NCBI GenBank assembly: GCA_938082505.1
Contig: CALLLH010000005.1
Span: 1-64,000 of the forward strand
Source: an uncultured Flavobacteriales bacterium
GTDB taxonomy: Bacteria; Bacteroidota; Bacteroidia; Flavobacteriales_D; Sanyastnellaceae
Reading direction: 5' to 3'
DNA length: 64,000 nucleotides
A program made the position numbers and the translations under genes. Every line of letters begins with the position of its first letter. Positions within the stretch are counted from its first letter, which is position 1. Positions 17,957-28,521 of this stretch are shown here, piece after piece. The notes below the pieces were generated by a model. It saw only the letters and a program-made list of their open reading frames with translations. It had not been told where the DNA came from and searched no databases.

Positions 17957-20146
17957 TCAGCCGTCGATGCCCTCCAGATTCAACATGAAGGCATATTCCA
18001 ATGCCGTTTCCCTGTAACGGCGGAAACGACCCGACTGGCCGCCGTGTCCGGCATCCATGTTGGTCAAGAACAGCAACATATTGTCGTCCGTCTTCAATTC
18101 ACGCAGTTTGGCCACCCACTTGGCAGGCTCCCAATACTGCACCTGACTGTCCCAGTATCCCGTGGTCACGAGCGTGTTGGGGTATTTCTGGGCCGCAACC
18201 TGGTCGTAAGGGCTGTACGACTTCATGTAATGGTAATAGACACTGTCCCGGGGATCGCCCCACTCGTCCCACTCGAAGGTGGTCAGGGGAATGGTCTCAT
18301 CGAGCATGGTGCTCACCACATCCACGAACGGCACGGCAGCCACCACCCCGTTGAAGAGGTCAGGGGCCTGGTTCATGACGGCACCCATCAGCAGGCCACC
18401 GGCGGATCCGCCCATGGCATACAGGTGGTCGGGAGCGGTATAGCCCATCTCGACCATGGCACGGCCCACATCCTCGAAGTCATTGAAGGTATTCTGCTTC
18501 TTGAGCAGCTTGCCATCCTCGTACCAATGGCGGCCCATTTCCTGGCCCCCACGGATGTGCGCAATGGCATAGACAAACCCGCGGTCGAGCAGGGACAGGC
18601 GTACGCTGGAGAAATACGGATCCATGCTGCTGCCGTAGCTGCCGTAGGCATAAAGCAGGAAGGGGTTCTCGCCATTCCGCTCGGTCCCCTTGCGGTAGAC
18701 CATGCTCACCGGCACTTTCACGCCGTCCCTCACCTCGATCATGAGGCGCTCGGAAGTGTAGTTCTCCGGCGCGAAGTTGTCGTCCACGACCTCCTGCTGC
18801 TTGAGCAGCGTGCGCTCACCGGTGGTCATGTTGTGGTCATACGTGCTGCCCGGCGTCGTCATCGACGTATAGCTGAAGCGCAGGATGTCCGTATTGAAAT
18901 CGGGGTTGGAACGCGCACCGACCGTGTAAGCGGGGTCATTGAACTCCAGGTATTCATCCATGGAGCCGTCCCACTTCGTGATGCGCAGCTGATTCAAGCC
19001 CTCCTTGCGTTCCTCTACGACGAGATAGTCCTTGAAGATCTCAATGCCCTCCAGCAGGACGTCGTCACGGTGGGGAATCACTTCCTCCCAGTTGTCCTTG
19101 GTGGTGGCCCCCACCGGAGTGCGCATCAAGCGGAAGTTCTTTGCGTCGAGATTGGTGACGACGTAGAAATGGTCCCCGTAATGGCTGATGCCATATTCGA
19201 GGTCGCGCTCCCGGGGCTGCACCACACGCCATTCACCCGTAGGATTGTCCGCCTCGAGCACGCGGTACTCCTGAGACAGGGTCTGGGATGTGTAGATGAT
19301 GAGGTAAGCGTCACTTTTGGAACGATAGACCCCACAGCTGAAAGTCTCGTCGGTCTCCTCATAGACCAGCACATCCTCCTCGACCGGAGTGCCCAGCACA
19401 TGGCGGTACACCCGGAAACTGCGCAAGGTCTGGGGATCCTTCCGCGTATAGAACACCGTCTTGTTGTCCGCAGCCCAAGTGGCCCCCCCCGTGGTCAGCG
19501 GGATCTCGTCGGGCAGGACCTCCCCCGTCGAAAGGTTTTTGAACCGGACGGTGTACTGCCGGCGGCTCACCGTGTCCACACCGAAGGCAACGAGGTTGTT
19601 GTCATCACTGACGCTCATGCCCCCCATGGAAAAATAATCGTGGCCGTCGGCCATCACATTCTGGTCGAACATGACTTCCTCAGCACCGGTGCACTCCTCA
19701 TACTTCGTCTCCTGTGCGGGCTTCCGACAATTGATGGCGTATTCCTTCCCCTCCTCGTAGCGGGTGTAATACCAATAGCCGCGGTCCCGGACAGGCACAC
19801 TTCTGTCGTCCTTCTTGATGCGACCGACGATTTCGTTGAACAGCTTCTCCTGCAGGTCCTCGGTGTGGGCCATCGCCGCCCCGATGTAGTCGTTTTCAGC
19901 AGTCAGGTAATCCAGGACGTCCTGGGTCTGGGCATCCGGAGTCTCCGCATTCTTCTGTTCGTCGCTGAGCCGCATCCAGAAGTAATTGTCGACCCTCGTA
20001 TCTCCGTGCTCAGTCAGCTCCAAAGGGACTTTCTTGGCGGCCGGGCCGTCGGGCAGAGTGGAATCAGACATGTCGGTATCCTGGCTTGAACAAGCGGCGA
20101 AGATAGCGGCGCAGAACAGCGCGGAGAGAAGGTGGTAACGGCTCAT
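17957..20146 (-). CDS. ptrB: S9 family oligopeptidase (oligopeptidase B-like), predicted lipoprotein
   Basis: RVDNYFWMRLSDEQ, MGGSAGGLLMGAVMNQAPDLFNGVVAAVPFVDVVSTMLDETIPLT, lipobox AAIFAACSSQ. Confidence 0.88.
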   Translation of the reverse strand: MSRYHLLSALFCAAIFAACSSQDTDMSDSTLPDGPAAKKVPLELTEHGDTRVDNYFWMRLSDEQKNAETPDAQTQDVLDYLTAENDYIGAAMAHTEDLQEKLFNEIVGRIKKDDRSVPVRDRGYWYYTRYEEGKEYAINCRKPAQETKYEECTGAEEVMFDQNVMADGHDYFSMGGMSVSDDNNLVAFGVDTVSRRQYTVRFKNLSTGEVLPDEIPLTTGGATWAADNKTVFYTRKDPQTLRSFRVYRHVLGTPVEEDVLVYEETDETFSCGVYRSKSDAYLIIYTSQTLSQEYRVLEADNPTGEWRVVQPRERDLEYGISHYGDHFYVVTNLDAKNFRLMRTPVGATTKDNWEEVIPHRDDVLLEGIEIFKDYLVVEERKEGLNQLRITKWDGSMDEYLEFNDPAYTVGARSNPDFNTDILRFSYTSMTTPGSTYDHNMTTGERTLLKQQEVVDDNFAPENYTSERLMIEVRDGVKVPVSMVYRKGTERNGENPFLLYAYGSYGSSMDPYFSSVRLSLLDRGFVYAIAHIRGGQEMGRHWYEDGKLLKKQNTFNDFEDVGRAMVEMGYTAPDHLYAMGGSAGGLLMGAVMNQAPDLFNGVVAAVPFVDVVSTMLDETIPLTTFEWDEWGDPRDSVYYHYMKSYSPYDQVAAQKYPNTLVTTGYWDSQVQYWEPAKWVAKLRELKTDDNMLLFLTNMDAGHGGQSGRFRRYRETALEYAFMLNLEGIDG

Positions 20147-20257
20147 GAAACAGTTGAGAAAAGGGGCGGATGTGCAAAGTAGGACAAAAGCAGATGCCCC
20201 TCCTTACCAAGGGGAGGGCCCAACCACGGTCGGCACTTCAGTGGGGAGATCCCGGAC

Positions 20258-20524
20258 TCAGAGGGCGGCCTCCTCGGCCGTGAAGACACGGAACTCGAAG
20301 CGCTCCATGATGGGATTGGCCAACAGCTGCTCGCAGGCCTGGTGGACCAACTTCTCGGCCTCCTCACGGCTCACTGCATCGATGTCGAGCGTGATGTGCT
20401 TGCCGATGCGGACATTGGTCAATTGGGCGAGACCGATGTTCGGCAGGTTGTTGGTCACCGCCTTGCCTTGCGGGTCGAGCAAGGCGGGCAGGGGAAGAAT
20501 GTCGATGGCGGCGTGGAATACCAT
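20258..20524 (-). CDS. purS: phosphoribosylformylglycinamidine synthase subunit PurS
   Basis: MVFHAAIDILPLPALLDPQGKAVTNNLPNIGLAQLTNVRIGKHITLDIDAVSREEAEKLVHQACEQLLANPIMERFEFRV. Confidence 0.88.
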   Translation of the reverse strand: MVFHAAIDILPLPALLDPQGKAVTNNLPNIGLAQLTNVRIGKHITLDIDAVSREEAEKLVHQACEQLLANPIMERFEFRVFTAEEAAL

Positions 20525-20526
20525 GG

Positions 20527-21390
20527 TCAATGCGAATGAAGGGGCCTGAACAAGCGTGTTGCCGGTCCGAAAAGCGGATACGAAATTAAGGCAAGGACCA
20601 CTCCCAGCGGTCCCCCCAAGACACCGCACGTCATGGCCCCGATCAACCATGCGATGCGCGCGATATCCCACCACCGCTCCTGGCCCCAGTGCTTGAACCC
20701 CAATTGTGGCCAAGTGGACGCCATCCCAACCGGAAGCGCCGTGGCCCCGAGCAGGCCTGCATACCAAAGCCAAGGGCATCCCACCCCGTCACAACGGAGC
20801 CAGGCCCACACCAGGCCTCCCCAGAACAAGGCGGCATACGGAGCCGGAATGCCGGCAAAATCAAACCGCCCCAATTGACCATCCTCCTCTCCCGAAATGG
20901 CCAACCGGGCGAATCGAGCAAGGCGCCATGCCGCTGCCATGACCACGGCCAGTGGCCATATGGTGGCCCACCACATGGACTCAGGCATCACGCCCATGGC
21001 TTGCCATTCCATCATCAACGCCATCCCGACGAACGCCGGTGCCAGGCCCGCCGACACCAAATCCGCCATGGCGTCCAACATCGCCCCCTGAGGCCCTTCC
21101 GCTCCCATGCTGCGCGCCACGGCGCCATCGAGCAAATCACACAATTGTCCGACCATCCATACCGTCAGCATCCAACCCAACCCGGCAATCCGGCGCTCAG
21201 TCGTGCCCGTCAACCCCATCCAAGGGTCCAGAAGCCCTATGGATTCAAGCCATTCCGCGGGCGCCCAGCCCAAATCGAACTCCGATGCCGCCCACCAACA
21301 CACCAAGGCACCTGCGCCCAGGTTGGTGAGCGTCAAGAGATTGGCGGGCAATGCGCGCCAATTGGGGCCCTTTGGTCCATTGGATTTCAC
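20527..21390 (-). CDS. pssA: CDP-diacylglycerol--serine O-phosphatidyltransferase
   Basis: CDP-alcohol phosphatidyltransferase motif CDLLDGAVARSMGAEGPQGAMLDAMADLVSAGLAP. Confidence 0.87.
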   Translation of the reverse strand: MKSNGPKGPNWRALPANLLTLTNLGAGALVCWWAASEFDLGWAPAEWLESIGLLDPWMGLTGTTERRIAGLGWMLTVWMVGQLCDLLDGAVARSMGAEGPQGAMLDAMADLVSAGLAPAFVGMALMMEWQAMGVMPESMWWATIWPLAVVMAAAWRLARFARLAISGEEDGQLGRFDFAGIPAPYAALFWGGLVWAWLRCDGVGCPWLWYAGLLGATALPVGMASTWPQLGFKHWGQERWWDIARIAWLIGAMTCGVLGGPLGVVLALISYPLFGPATRLFRPLHSH

Positions 21391-21409
21391 GGCAGGAAAA
21401 GTAGCGCGA

Positions 21410-21442
21410 TTGAAACCCTGCCCTGCACCTTCCGTATATTTG
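21410..21442 (+). promoter_or_regulatory. candidate Bacteroidota-type promoter of tRNA-Cys
   Basis: TTGA (21409/21410 region) - N21-22 - TATATTTG (21435-21442), matching the TTTG/TAnnTTTG consensus reasonably. Confidence 0.45.
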
Positions 21443-21468
21443 CCTCCCCGCTCAGGTGGGGAAAAGAC

Positions 21469-21542
21469 GGTCTGGTGGCCGAGTGGCTAGGCTCAGCTCT
21501 GCAAAAGCTGCTACAGCGGTTCGAATCCGCTCCAGACCTCCA
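21469..21542 (+). tRNA. tRNA-Cys (anticodon GCA), CCA encoded
   Basis: Acceptor GGTCTGG/CCAGACC, anticodon arm CAGCT-CTGCAAA-AGCTG, T arm AGCGG-TTCGAAT-CCGCT, followed by TCCA. Confidence 0.96.
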
Positions 21543-21545
21543 AAG

Positions 21546-21573
21546 AAAAAGCCCGGTTCTCACCGGGCTTTTT
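21546..21573. terminator. rho-independent terminator, bidirectional
   Basis: AAAAAGCCCGG TTCTCA CCGGGCTTTTT just downstream of tRNA-Cys and of the convergent GH81 gene. Confidence 0.88.
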
Positions 21574-21593
21574 CAATGGGCGGAAATGCCGGT

Positions 21594-24539
21594 TCACTCA
21601 CATACCTGGCCGAAGCCCGAGAGCACCAATAGCACATCCCCCACAGCGATCAGCCCGTCTCCGTCCACATCGGCGGCGCAAAAAGAAGGCGCATCGGCAA
21701 ACGAGCAAGAGCCGTCATCCATGCTGGCGCCTGCTGCAAAATTCTCAGCCCCCGGATAAGTGCACCCGGCCACATCATCCACATCGCAGATGCCGTTCCC
21801 GTTCGTGTCGCTTTGGCACGGTCCATTGCAAACCCCAACGGCATCCAGGACACCGACGCAAGGGTCAACGTCATCACAGATGCCATCACTGTCCATGTCG
21901 GCGGTGCATCCACCACCGCACACGCCCAACACATCGAGCTGGTTGCCATCGCAATCACAATCGCCCGCCGGAATGGCGCTGCACCCGCAGGTGTAGACCG
22001 CACCCGGACCATTGCAGACACCGCATGCATCGAGTGTTCCCACGCAAGGGTCCACATTGTCACAAATGCCATCGCCGTCGACATCAGCCGGACAACCACC
22101 CGCACAAGGATCGCAACTCTCCCAGCAAACGGCCGGCATCACGATAGGTCCATCCACGTTCAACACCCGGTTCACGAACTCCCCAGTCGTCAACGTGCAC
22201 GACTCACCCCCCGCAAACATCTCCTGGTCAACCCAGTCGAACAGGACAAACTTGTATTCCTGGATCCCGATCGGCCAGAACTTGGTGATGGTCCAAACCC
22301 CATCACCGTCATCATCATTGAGCGGGTCGACCGTAGACGTCCACCCGTTGAATGTCCCCGCCAGGAACATGGGGCCGTCAGGAGAAGAGGGGTCGTTCAT
22401 GTCCACCGACAAGGTGACCGGATACAGGCAGGACCCGTCATCCACTGTTGCCGTGAGGCTGTAATTCACGGCATCGATATCCGTACAACCCGGCACCGGG
22501 TCACCGCCGCCGCCGCCATTCAATCCGGGACGGGTCGCCAGCCAATACAGGGTATTCGTCTTGGTGTTGCCGTCGTCATACCCATTCAGGGTCTGGGCCT
22601 CGCTCCAAGCCGCGTTGGGATCAATGACCGCATGGGCCATATAGATGAATCCCTTCCACCCTTCTGACAATCCCGGGTTGCTGAGCACCGAGGACACCAC
22701 AGGGTATTCCTCCTCTATCCACTCCGCCCTCAACAACTCTTCCGTAATGGGCGTGTAAGGCAGCATCTGGATGCCGTGGATGAACTCGAGGTTGGCACCG
22801 AAGAACGTGGTGTGGTCCACCTTGGATCCCCACAGGATGCCCACGACCTTGTTGGACGCAAAGGGCTCGGGATAGATGCCCTCGCCATCGTTGATCTGCC
22901 AATACTTCCAGGTAGCACGCAATTCCGTGGCCAGCATCACCCTGCCGAGGTCCCGAATGCGGTCATCGCCAATGGCCAATCCATAGAGGTACACGCCATA
23001 CCAGGCATTCACCGCCTCGGAAGAGCTCTCCTGGTTCCGTGAGTCCCCGAATTCGAAGAGGCCGGCAGCCCAGGAGTGACCAACAAACCAATCCTTGTTG
23101 CGCATGAATCCGTAATGCGGATCGACACCCGATGGCTCGGCCACATCGCGAATGAGGTGCATGACCTCATCGCCCCACTGGCTCACCCATGCGGGGTTGT
23201 CCTTGGCCATGGCGGCAGCGGCGTAGATCCAGTAACCATAATGGAAATGGTGGTCGTTGTAATAGCCCTGGCCAAAGGCGGCACCGGCATTGTTGAGGCC
23301 CGATGAGATCACCAATCCGCCCCAGGTCTGGTCGTACACGAGCGGGTCCCCATTGAGCCCGGCCAGCCTGTTCTCGAGCGCATTGCCAAGGGTGGTCCGG
23401 TATTGGGATGCCAGTCCGGGTTCATTGAGCTCATCCGCAATCAAAGCGAGCCGCGCGAGGGCGGAAAATTGCTTGCCTCCGAAATAGGGGTCCCCTGCCG
23501 TGACACCGAACCCGACGTCCGCAGCCAAAGCGCTCCGCACCGCTTGTTCATAGTCCGGCGCAATGGGCTGTGCCGCCTCGAAGCCAATGGTCGTGAGCGG
23601 TTCCTCCATGATCCAGGAAAGACCCGTCACGCCCGTCATGTCCCCCTTCAACGTATTGTACACCACTCCGGCGGTAACCGGATTCACCAGGACATCCAGG
23701 TGGTGCGGCAGGGCCATCATGAGCAGCGGACCGGAGCCCTGCGATTCCCAATTGAACGTGATGGTGCCCACATCATTCGCCGCAGTGGCAGAGACAGTAC
23801 CTCCGGTGGGAATCCGTCCCGCATGCGCATCCAGCGCAGCTTCACTCACGCCATTCAGCAACGCCGCCCGCAGCGAACCGGTAAACGGCCCAGCCGCTTC
23901 AAGGCCACCATTGTTAAAGTCCAAGGTGATGGTCGATGATGCGTAGATGATCCAGGTTTGGCCATTGTTCATGACCACCTCGAAGCGCGTGCCCGTATTG
24001 GCGGCGCTCGATGACCCTCCGTTCACGGAAGTAATGGCGTGGGCAGTACCGATTCGGGGTGTCAATCCCTGATAGTGCATCGTCATGTACGGTTGTCCGC
24101 GCACGAGGTCCGCATGCATGGATCCACTTCCTGAGCCCCAAGCCAGACTGACGTGCAAGGGTCCATAGTCCGTGATTTGCCGTCCCGGCACCCCCTCCAC
24201 GGCACGAAAACTCATGTTCTCTGTGAACGACGTGAAGATGAAATTCTGCTGGACCACTTTGTTCGGAGCACAAAACGTCAAGGCACTGGATTGGACCTGT
24301 ACTTGATACGGCAAGGTGTTGACCGTGAGGCCACCACCTCCAAGGACCAGGTTCTGCCACCATGCATTGGTCGGAAGCGGAGCATTCGAATCCGACCACA
24401 ACCCTGTGGGAGACAACCCGTGGGTCTGGAAGGAGAAGGTCGGGGTCGCCGTTGACAACGGAGCACCTCCAATCAATTCAATTTGAGAACGTCCGGTGGT
24501 CAAGACCACCAGTGAGCAGAGCAGCAGGAAATAACGCAT
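21594..24539 (-). CDS. GH81-type endo-1,3-beta-glucanase, multidomain secreted protein
   Basis: FGQGYYNDHHFHYGYWIYAAAAMAKDNPAW, ESSSEAVNAWYGVYLYG, NAPLPTNAWWQNLVLG; C-terminal GCTDIDAVNY...DDGSC and DGDGICDNVDPCVG repeats, terminal DVDGDGLIAVGDVLLVLSGFG. Confidence 0.85.
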   Translation of the reverse strand: MRYFLLLCSLVVLTTGRSQIELIGGAPLSTATPTFSFQTHGLSPTGLWSDSNAPLPTNAWWQNLVLGGGGLTVNTLPYQVQVQSSALTFCAPNKVVQQNFIFTSFTENMSFRAVEGVPGRQITDYGPLHVSLAWGSGSGSMHADLVRGQPYMTMHYQGLTPRIGTAHAITSVNGGSSSAANTGTRFEVVMNNGQTWIIYASSTITLDFNNGGLEAAGPFTGSLRAALLNGVSEAALDAHAGRIPTGGTVSATAANDVGTITFNWESQGSGPLLMMALPHHLDVLVNPVTAGVVYNTLKGDMTGVTGLSWIMEEPLTTIGFEAAQPIAPDYEQAVRSALAADVGFGVTAGDPYFGGKQFSALARLALIADELNEPGLASQYRTTLGNALENRLAGLNGDPLVYDQTWGGLVISSGLNNAGAAFGQGYYNDHHFHYGYWIYAAAAMAKDNPAWVSQWGDEVMHLIRDVAEPSGVDPHYGFMRNKDWFVGHSWAAGLFEFGDSRNQESSSEAVNAWYGVYLYGLAIGDDRIRDLGRVMLATELRATWKYWQINDGEGIYPEPFASNKVVGILWGSKVDHTTFFGANLEFIHGIQMLPYTPITEELLRAEWIEEEYPVVSSVLSNPGLSEGWKGFIYMAHAVIDPNAAWSEAQTLNGYDDGNTKTNTLYWLATRPGLNGGGGGDPVPGCTDIDAVNYSLTATVDDGSCLYPVTLSVDMNDPSSPDGPMFLAGTFNGWTSTVDPLNDDDGDGVWTITKFWPIGIQEYKFVLFDWVDQEMFAGGESCTLTTGEFVNRVLNVDGPIVMPAVCWESCDPCAGGCPADVDGDGICDNVDPCVGTLDACGVCNGPGAVYTCGCSAIPAGDCDCDGNQLDVLGVCGGGCTADMDSDGICDDVDPCVGVLDAVGVCNGPCQSDTNGNGICDVDDVAGCTYPGAENFAAGASMDDGSCSFADAPSFCAADVDGDGLIAVGDVLLVLSGFGQVCE

Positions 24540-24597
24540 TGGCACCTAAAGTTACCGGTGCAAAAACGGCATTCCTAATAAAGCCGCTTGAGATTCG

Positions 24598-25800
24598 TCA
24601 GCGTGCAAGTATGGCCGCAATGCCCGGCAACGTGCGGCCTTCCAAGCTCTCCAACATCGCCCCACCCCCTGTCGATACATAGCTCACGCGATCGGCAAGC
24701 CCAGCTTTGTTGATGGCCGCTACGGAATCACCACCACCGATGAGCGAGTATGCGCCAGAAGCCGTGGCCTTGACAATCGCTTCCGCAATCTCATTGGTCC
24801 CCAGAGCAAAACGGTCAAACTCGAAGACGCCCATGGGCCCGTTCCAGAGGATGGTCCTGCACTTCAACAGGGCTTCCGCAAAACTCTTCCGACTCTCCGG
24901 TCCGATGTCCATGCCCTCCCATCCATTCGGGATCTCAGCAGTGGGGTGCACCGCCTGCTCAGCCTCCGCATCGAAACGGTCCCCGCACAAGGTATCCGAA
25001 GGCAACAGGACTTCGATGCCCTTGGCTTCAGCGGCCGCCAAAAGGGCCAAAGCCTCTCCGTGCATTTCCGATTCCACAAGCGAATTGCCGATACTGCCCC
25101 CCTTGGCCTGAACGAAAGTGTAGGCCATTCCTCCGCCGATGATCAGCTTGTCCACCCGATCAAGCAGGTTTTTGAGCACCGCCAGCTTCGAGCTCACCTT
25201 GGCACCACCGATGACGGCCACCACGGGCTGTTCGGGCGAACCGAGCACCTGCTCCAAGGCCTTGACCTCCCCTTCCATGAGCAGGCCGAACGCCTTGTCC
25301 TCCGGAAAGAACCGCGCGATGATGGCCGTGGAGGCGTGGGCACGGTGCGCCGTTCCAAAGGCGTCATTGACATAGAAGTCTCCGTTCTCCGCCAACTGCC
25401 CGGCAAAGAACTCGTCACCGGCCTTCTCCTCGGCGTGGAAGCGCAGATTCTCGAGCAAGGCCACCTCCCCCGCAACGAGGGACTGCGTCACCTCCAGGGC
25501 ATCGTCCCCCACACAATCGGCTGCAAACTTCACCGGACGTCCCAGGCAAGCCTCCAAAGTCGGGAGGATGTGCCGCAGGGAGAGGGCCTCATCGGCTCCC
25601 TTGGGCCGACCGAGGTGGCTCATGAGCACCACGCTGCCGCCACCGTCGAGCACGTGCTGTATGGTCGGCAGGGCTGCGCGTATCCGCGTATCATCCGTGA
25701 CAAGCCGCGAACCGTCTTCCGCCGGCTCGGCCAGCGGAACATTGAAGTCCACACGCATGAGGGCGCGAACGCCATTGAAATCGTGATCGGCAAAGGCCAT
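24598..25800 (-). CDS. pgk: phosphoglycerate kinase
   Basis: [61 protein letters not shown]; start could also be ATG 25824. Confidence 0.95.
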   Translation of the reverse strand: MAFADHDFNGVRALMRVDFNVPLAEPAEDGSRLVTDDTRIRAALPTIQHVLDGGGSVVLMSHLGRPKGADEALSLRHILPTLEACLGRPVKFAADCVGDDALEVTQSLVAGEVALLENLRFHAEEKAGDEFFAGQLAENGDFYVNDAFGTAHRAHASTAIIARFFPEDKAFGLLMEGEVKALEQVLGSPEQPVVAVIGGAKVSSKLAVLKNLLDRVDKLIIGGGMAYTFVQAKGGSIGNSLVESEMHGEALALLAAAEAKGIEVLLPSDTLCGDRFDAEAEQAVHPTAEIPNGWEGMDIGPESRKSFAEALLKCRTILWNGPMGVFEFDRFALGTNEIAEAIVKATASGAYSLIGGGDSVAAINKAGLADRVSYVSTGGGAMLESLEGRTLPGIAAILAR

Positions 25801-25835
25801 GATGGCGGAAGGAGAAGTTTCCATGATGGAGTGAA

Positions 25836-27371
25836 TCAAGAGAACAAAGTGGACCAGCCCACACGCTCGGCCACGCGGGCGGAAAGTTCAGCAATCGGAA
25901 CTCGGACCTGCTCCATGGAATCGCGATCGCGCAGGGTGACAGCGTGGTCTTCGAGGGTATCGTGGTCAATCGTCACACACAACGGCGTGCCAATGGCATC
26001 CTGGCGGCGATAACGACGGCCGATGGCATCCTTCTCGTCATATTGGACGTTGTGGTCCAGCTTCAACAGGTCCACGACTTCGCGTGCCTTCTCGGGCAAA
26101 CCATCCTTCTTGATGAGCGGCAACACGGCCAGTTTCACAGGCGCCAAAGCCGGTGGGATCCGCATCACCACGCGCTCGGAGCCATCCGCCAGGGTCTCGG
26201 TCTGCAAGGCGCTGGACAGCACCGCGAGGAACATCCGGTCGAGGCCGATGGACGTCTCGACGACATAGGGCACATAGCTCTCTTCTTTCTCCGGATCGTA
26301 AAAACGCAGCTTCTTGCCGCTGTGCTCTTCGTGGGCGTTGAGGTCGAAATCCGTGCGGCTGTGGATGCCCTCGAGCTCCTTGAAGCCCATGGGGAAATTG
26401 AACTCGATGTCACAGGCCGCATCCGCGTAATGCGCCAGCTTCACGTGGTCGTGGAACCGGTAGGCATCGTCGCCCATGCCAAGCGCCTTGTGCCACTTGA
26501 TCCGGGCCTCCTTCCAATACTCATACCACTCGCCTTGCGTGCCGGGCGACACGAAAAACTGCATTTCCATCTGCTCGAATTCGCGCATCCTGAAAATGAA
26601 CTGGCGGGCGATGATCTCGTTCCGGAAGGCCTTGCCGATTTGCGCAATGCCGAAAGGCAGCTTCATCCGGCCCGACTTCTGGACATTCAGGAAATTGACG
26701 AAAATGCCCTGCGCCGTCTCCGGCCGCAGGTAGATGATGCCCGCGTCGCCGCTGACCGCGCCAAGCTCCGTCTTGAACATCAGGTTGAACTGGCGAACGT
26801 CCGTCCAATTGTCCGAGCCCGTTTCCGGATCCTTGATGCCGAGGTCCAGGATCAACTGCTTCACCGCCTCCAGATCATCGGCGTCCATCGCCGACTTGAA
26901 GCGGGCATTGATGTCGTCGATCTCCGCAAGCCGGCGGACGCAGTTGCCGTTGGTCGCGAGGAACTGCTCCTTGTCGAAGTCGCCTCCGAAACGCTTCTCG
27001 GCTTTGGCCACATCCTTTTGGATTTTCACCTCGATTTTGGCGATGTGTTCCTCGATGAGCACGTCCGCGCGGTACCGCTTCTTGCTGTCTTTGTTGTCGA
27101 TCAGCGGGTCGTTGAACGCGTCGACATGCCCGGATGCCTTCCAGGTGGTGGGGTGCATGAAGATGCTCGCGTCAAGCCCCACGATGTTCTCGTGCATACG
27201 CACCATCGCGGTCCACCAGTAGGCCTTGATGTTGTTCTTCAGTTCGACCCCCAGCTGGCCATAATCATAGGCGGCACTGAGTCCGTCATAGATGTCGCTG
27301 GAAGGGAACACGAAACCGTATTCCTTGGCGTGTCCAATCACGCGCTTCAGATGGTCGTCCTGTTGGGCCAT
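25836..27371 (-). CDS. glyS: glycyl-tRNA synthetase
   Basis: [77 protein letters not shown]. Confidence 0.95.
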   Translation of the reverse strand: MAQQDDHLKRVIGHAKEYGFVFPSSDIYDGLSAAYDYGQLGVELKNNIKAYWWTAMVRMHENIVGLDASIFMHPTTWKASGHVDAFNDPLIDNKDSKKRYRADVLIEEHIAKIEVKIQKDVAKAEKRFGGDFDKEQFLATNGNCVRRLAEIDDINARFKSAMDADDLEAVKQLILDLGIKDPETGSDNWTDVRQFNLMFKTELGAVSGDAGIIYLRPETAQGIFVNFLNVQKSGRMKLPFGIAQIGKAFRNEIIARQFIFRMREFEQMEMQFFVSPGTQGEWYEYWKEARIKWHKALGMGDDAYRFHDHVKLAHYADAACDIEFNFPMGFKELEGIHSRTDFDLNAHEEHSGKKLRFYDPEKEESYVPYVVETSIGLDRMFLAVLSSALQTETLADGSERVVMRIPPALAPVKLAVLPLIKKDGLPEKAREVVDLLKLDHNVQYDEKDAIGRRYRRQDAIGTPLCVTIDHDTLEDHAVTLRDRDSMEQVRVPIAELSARVAERVGWSTLFS

Positions 27372-27461
27372 GTCATTCTGGGAAAGTTGGTCAGGTGAAC
27401 ATTGCACCTGCAAGGGGGTGCAAAAATAGCCCTTGCACAGGCTCGGACATACCTTCGTCCC

Positions 27462-28484
27462 ATGGAGTCTGAAGCCCCATACAATCCCCGTGTCGGCATC
27501 ATCGGCAGCGGCAGCTGGGCGACGGCGATTGCATCCCTCCTGACTTGGCATGACCTGCCGGGTCACCCCCCGGTCAACTGGTGGATCCGAAGGAAGGAGT
27601 CCCTCGACCACATGGCCAGGACAGGCCACAACCCGCATTATCTCAGAAGCCTGACCCTCAAACGCGACCGGCTGGCACTGTCCACCAATCTGCGGGAAGT
27701 GGTCGAGAAGAGTGATATCCTCATTCTCGCCATACCCAGCGCCCACCTCGATGGGGTTTTGGAATCCCTACCCCTGCCCGACTTGGAAAACAAGGTGGTC
27801 TTCAGCGCGATCAAGGGCCTGATTTCCGAGGACCACCACATTCCGGCCCGGTACCTGCACAAGGTGATGGGTGTCCCCTACGACCGCATCGGACTGATCT
27901 CGGGTCCGAGCCACGCGGAAGAAGTGGCCAGGGAACAGTGGACCTACCTCACCCTCGCCAGCCCCGACGTGACCGTGGCGGAGCGGCTCGCCAACAGAAT
28001 GGCCAACCCTTGGCTGCACATTCGTTGCAACGATGACCTGTTCGGCATCGAACTCGCGGCAGTCCTGAAAAACGTCTACGCCTTGGCCTCGGGCGTCTCC
28101 CACGGCCTCGGATTGGGCGACAATTTCATCGCCGTGCTCATTGCAAGTGCCCTCAGCGAAACCGAACGTTTCCTGAACGCGGTCAACGACACAGCCCGCG
28201 ACCTCTCGAGTTCCGCCTACCTCGGAGATCTGCTGGTCACCGCATATTCACCCCACAGCCGCAACCGGACACTGGGCACCATGGTCGGCAAAGGATACAG
28301 CGTACAAGGAGCCTTGATGGAAATGGGCATGGTGGCGGAAGGCTACCGCTCCGCGCTCGGAATCCACTCGATCAACCGGAAATTCGGCGTCGACATGCCG
28401 GTGGCGGATGCCGTCTACCGCATCTTCCACGAGCAGGTGGCACCCTCCATCGAGATGCGCATCCTGTCAGAACACATTCACTGA
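27462..28484 (+). CDS. gpsA: glycerol-3-phosphate dehydrogenase (NAD(P)+)
   Basis: VGIIGSGSWATAIASLL, LISGPSHAEEVA, ELAAVLKNVYALASGVSHGLGLGDN. Confidence 0.94.
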   Translation: MESEAPYNPRVGIIGSGSWATAIASLLTWHDLPGHPPVNWWIRRKESLDHMARTGHNPHYLRSLTLKRDRLALSTNLREVVEKSDILILAIPSAHLDGVLESLPLPDLENKVVFSAIKGLISEDHHIPARYLHKVMGVPYDRIGLISGPSHAEEVAREQWTYLTLASPDVTVAERLANRMANPWLHIRCNDDLFGIELAAVLKNVYALASGVSHGLGLGDNFIAVLIASALSETERFLNAVNDTARDLSSSAYLGDLLVTAYSPHSRNRTLGTMVGKGYSVQGALMEMGMVAEGYRSALGIHSINRKFGVDMPVADAVYRIFHEQVAPSIEMRILSEHIH

Positions 28485-28521
28485 CCGCCGCAACGATTCC
28501 GTTACCGAACTTGTTGGTTCA

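Noticed and set aside
17858-20089. 743-aa plus-strand ORF
   Set aside because: Fully antisense to the oligopeptidase gene, which has clear catalytic motifs; long antisense ORFs are expected in GC-rich codon-biased DNA.
21760-22110. Possible CRISPR-like or tandem DNA repeat
   Set aside because: These are coding repeats (DGDGICD/DPCVG/CGVCNG) of the GH81 protein, with degenerate DNA and no spacer structure.
25944-27398. 484-aa plus-strand ORF
   Set aside because: Antisense to glyS.
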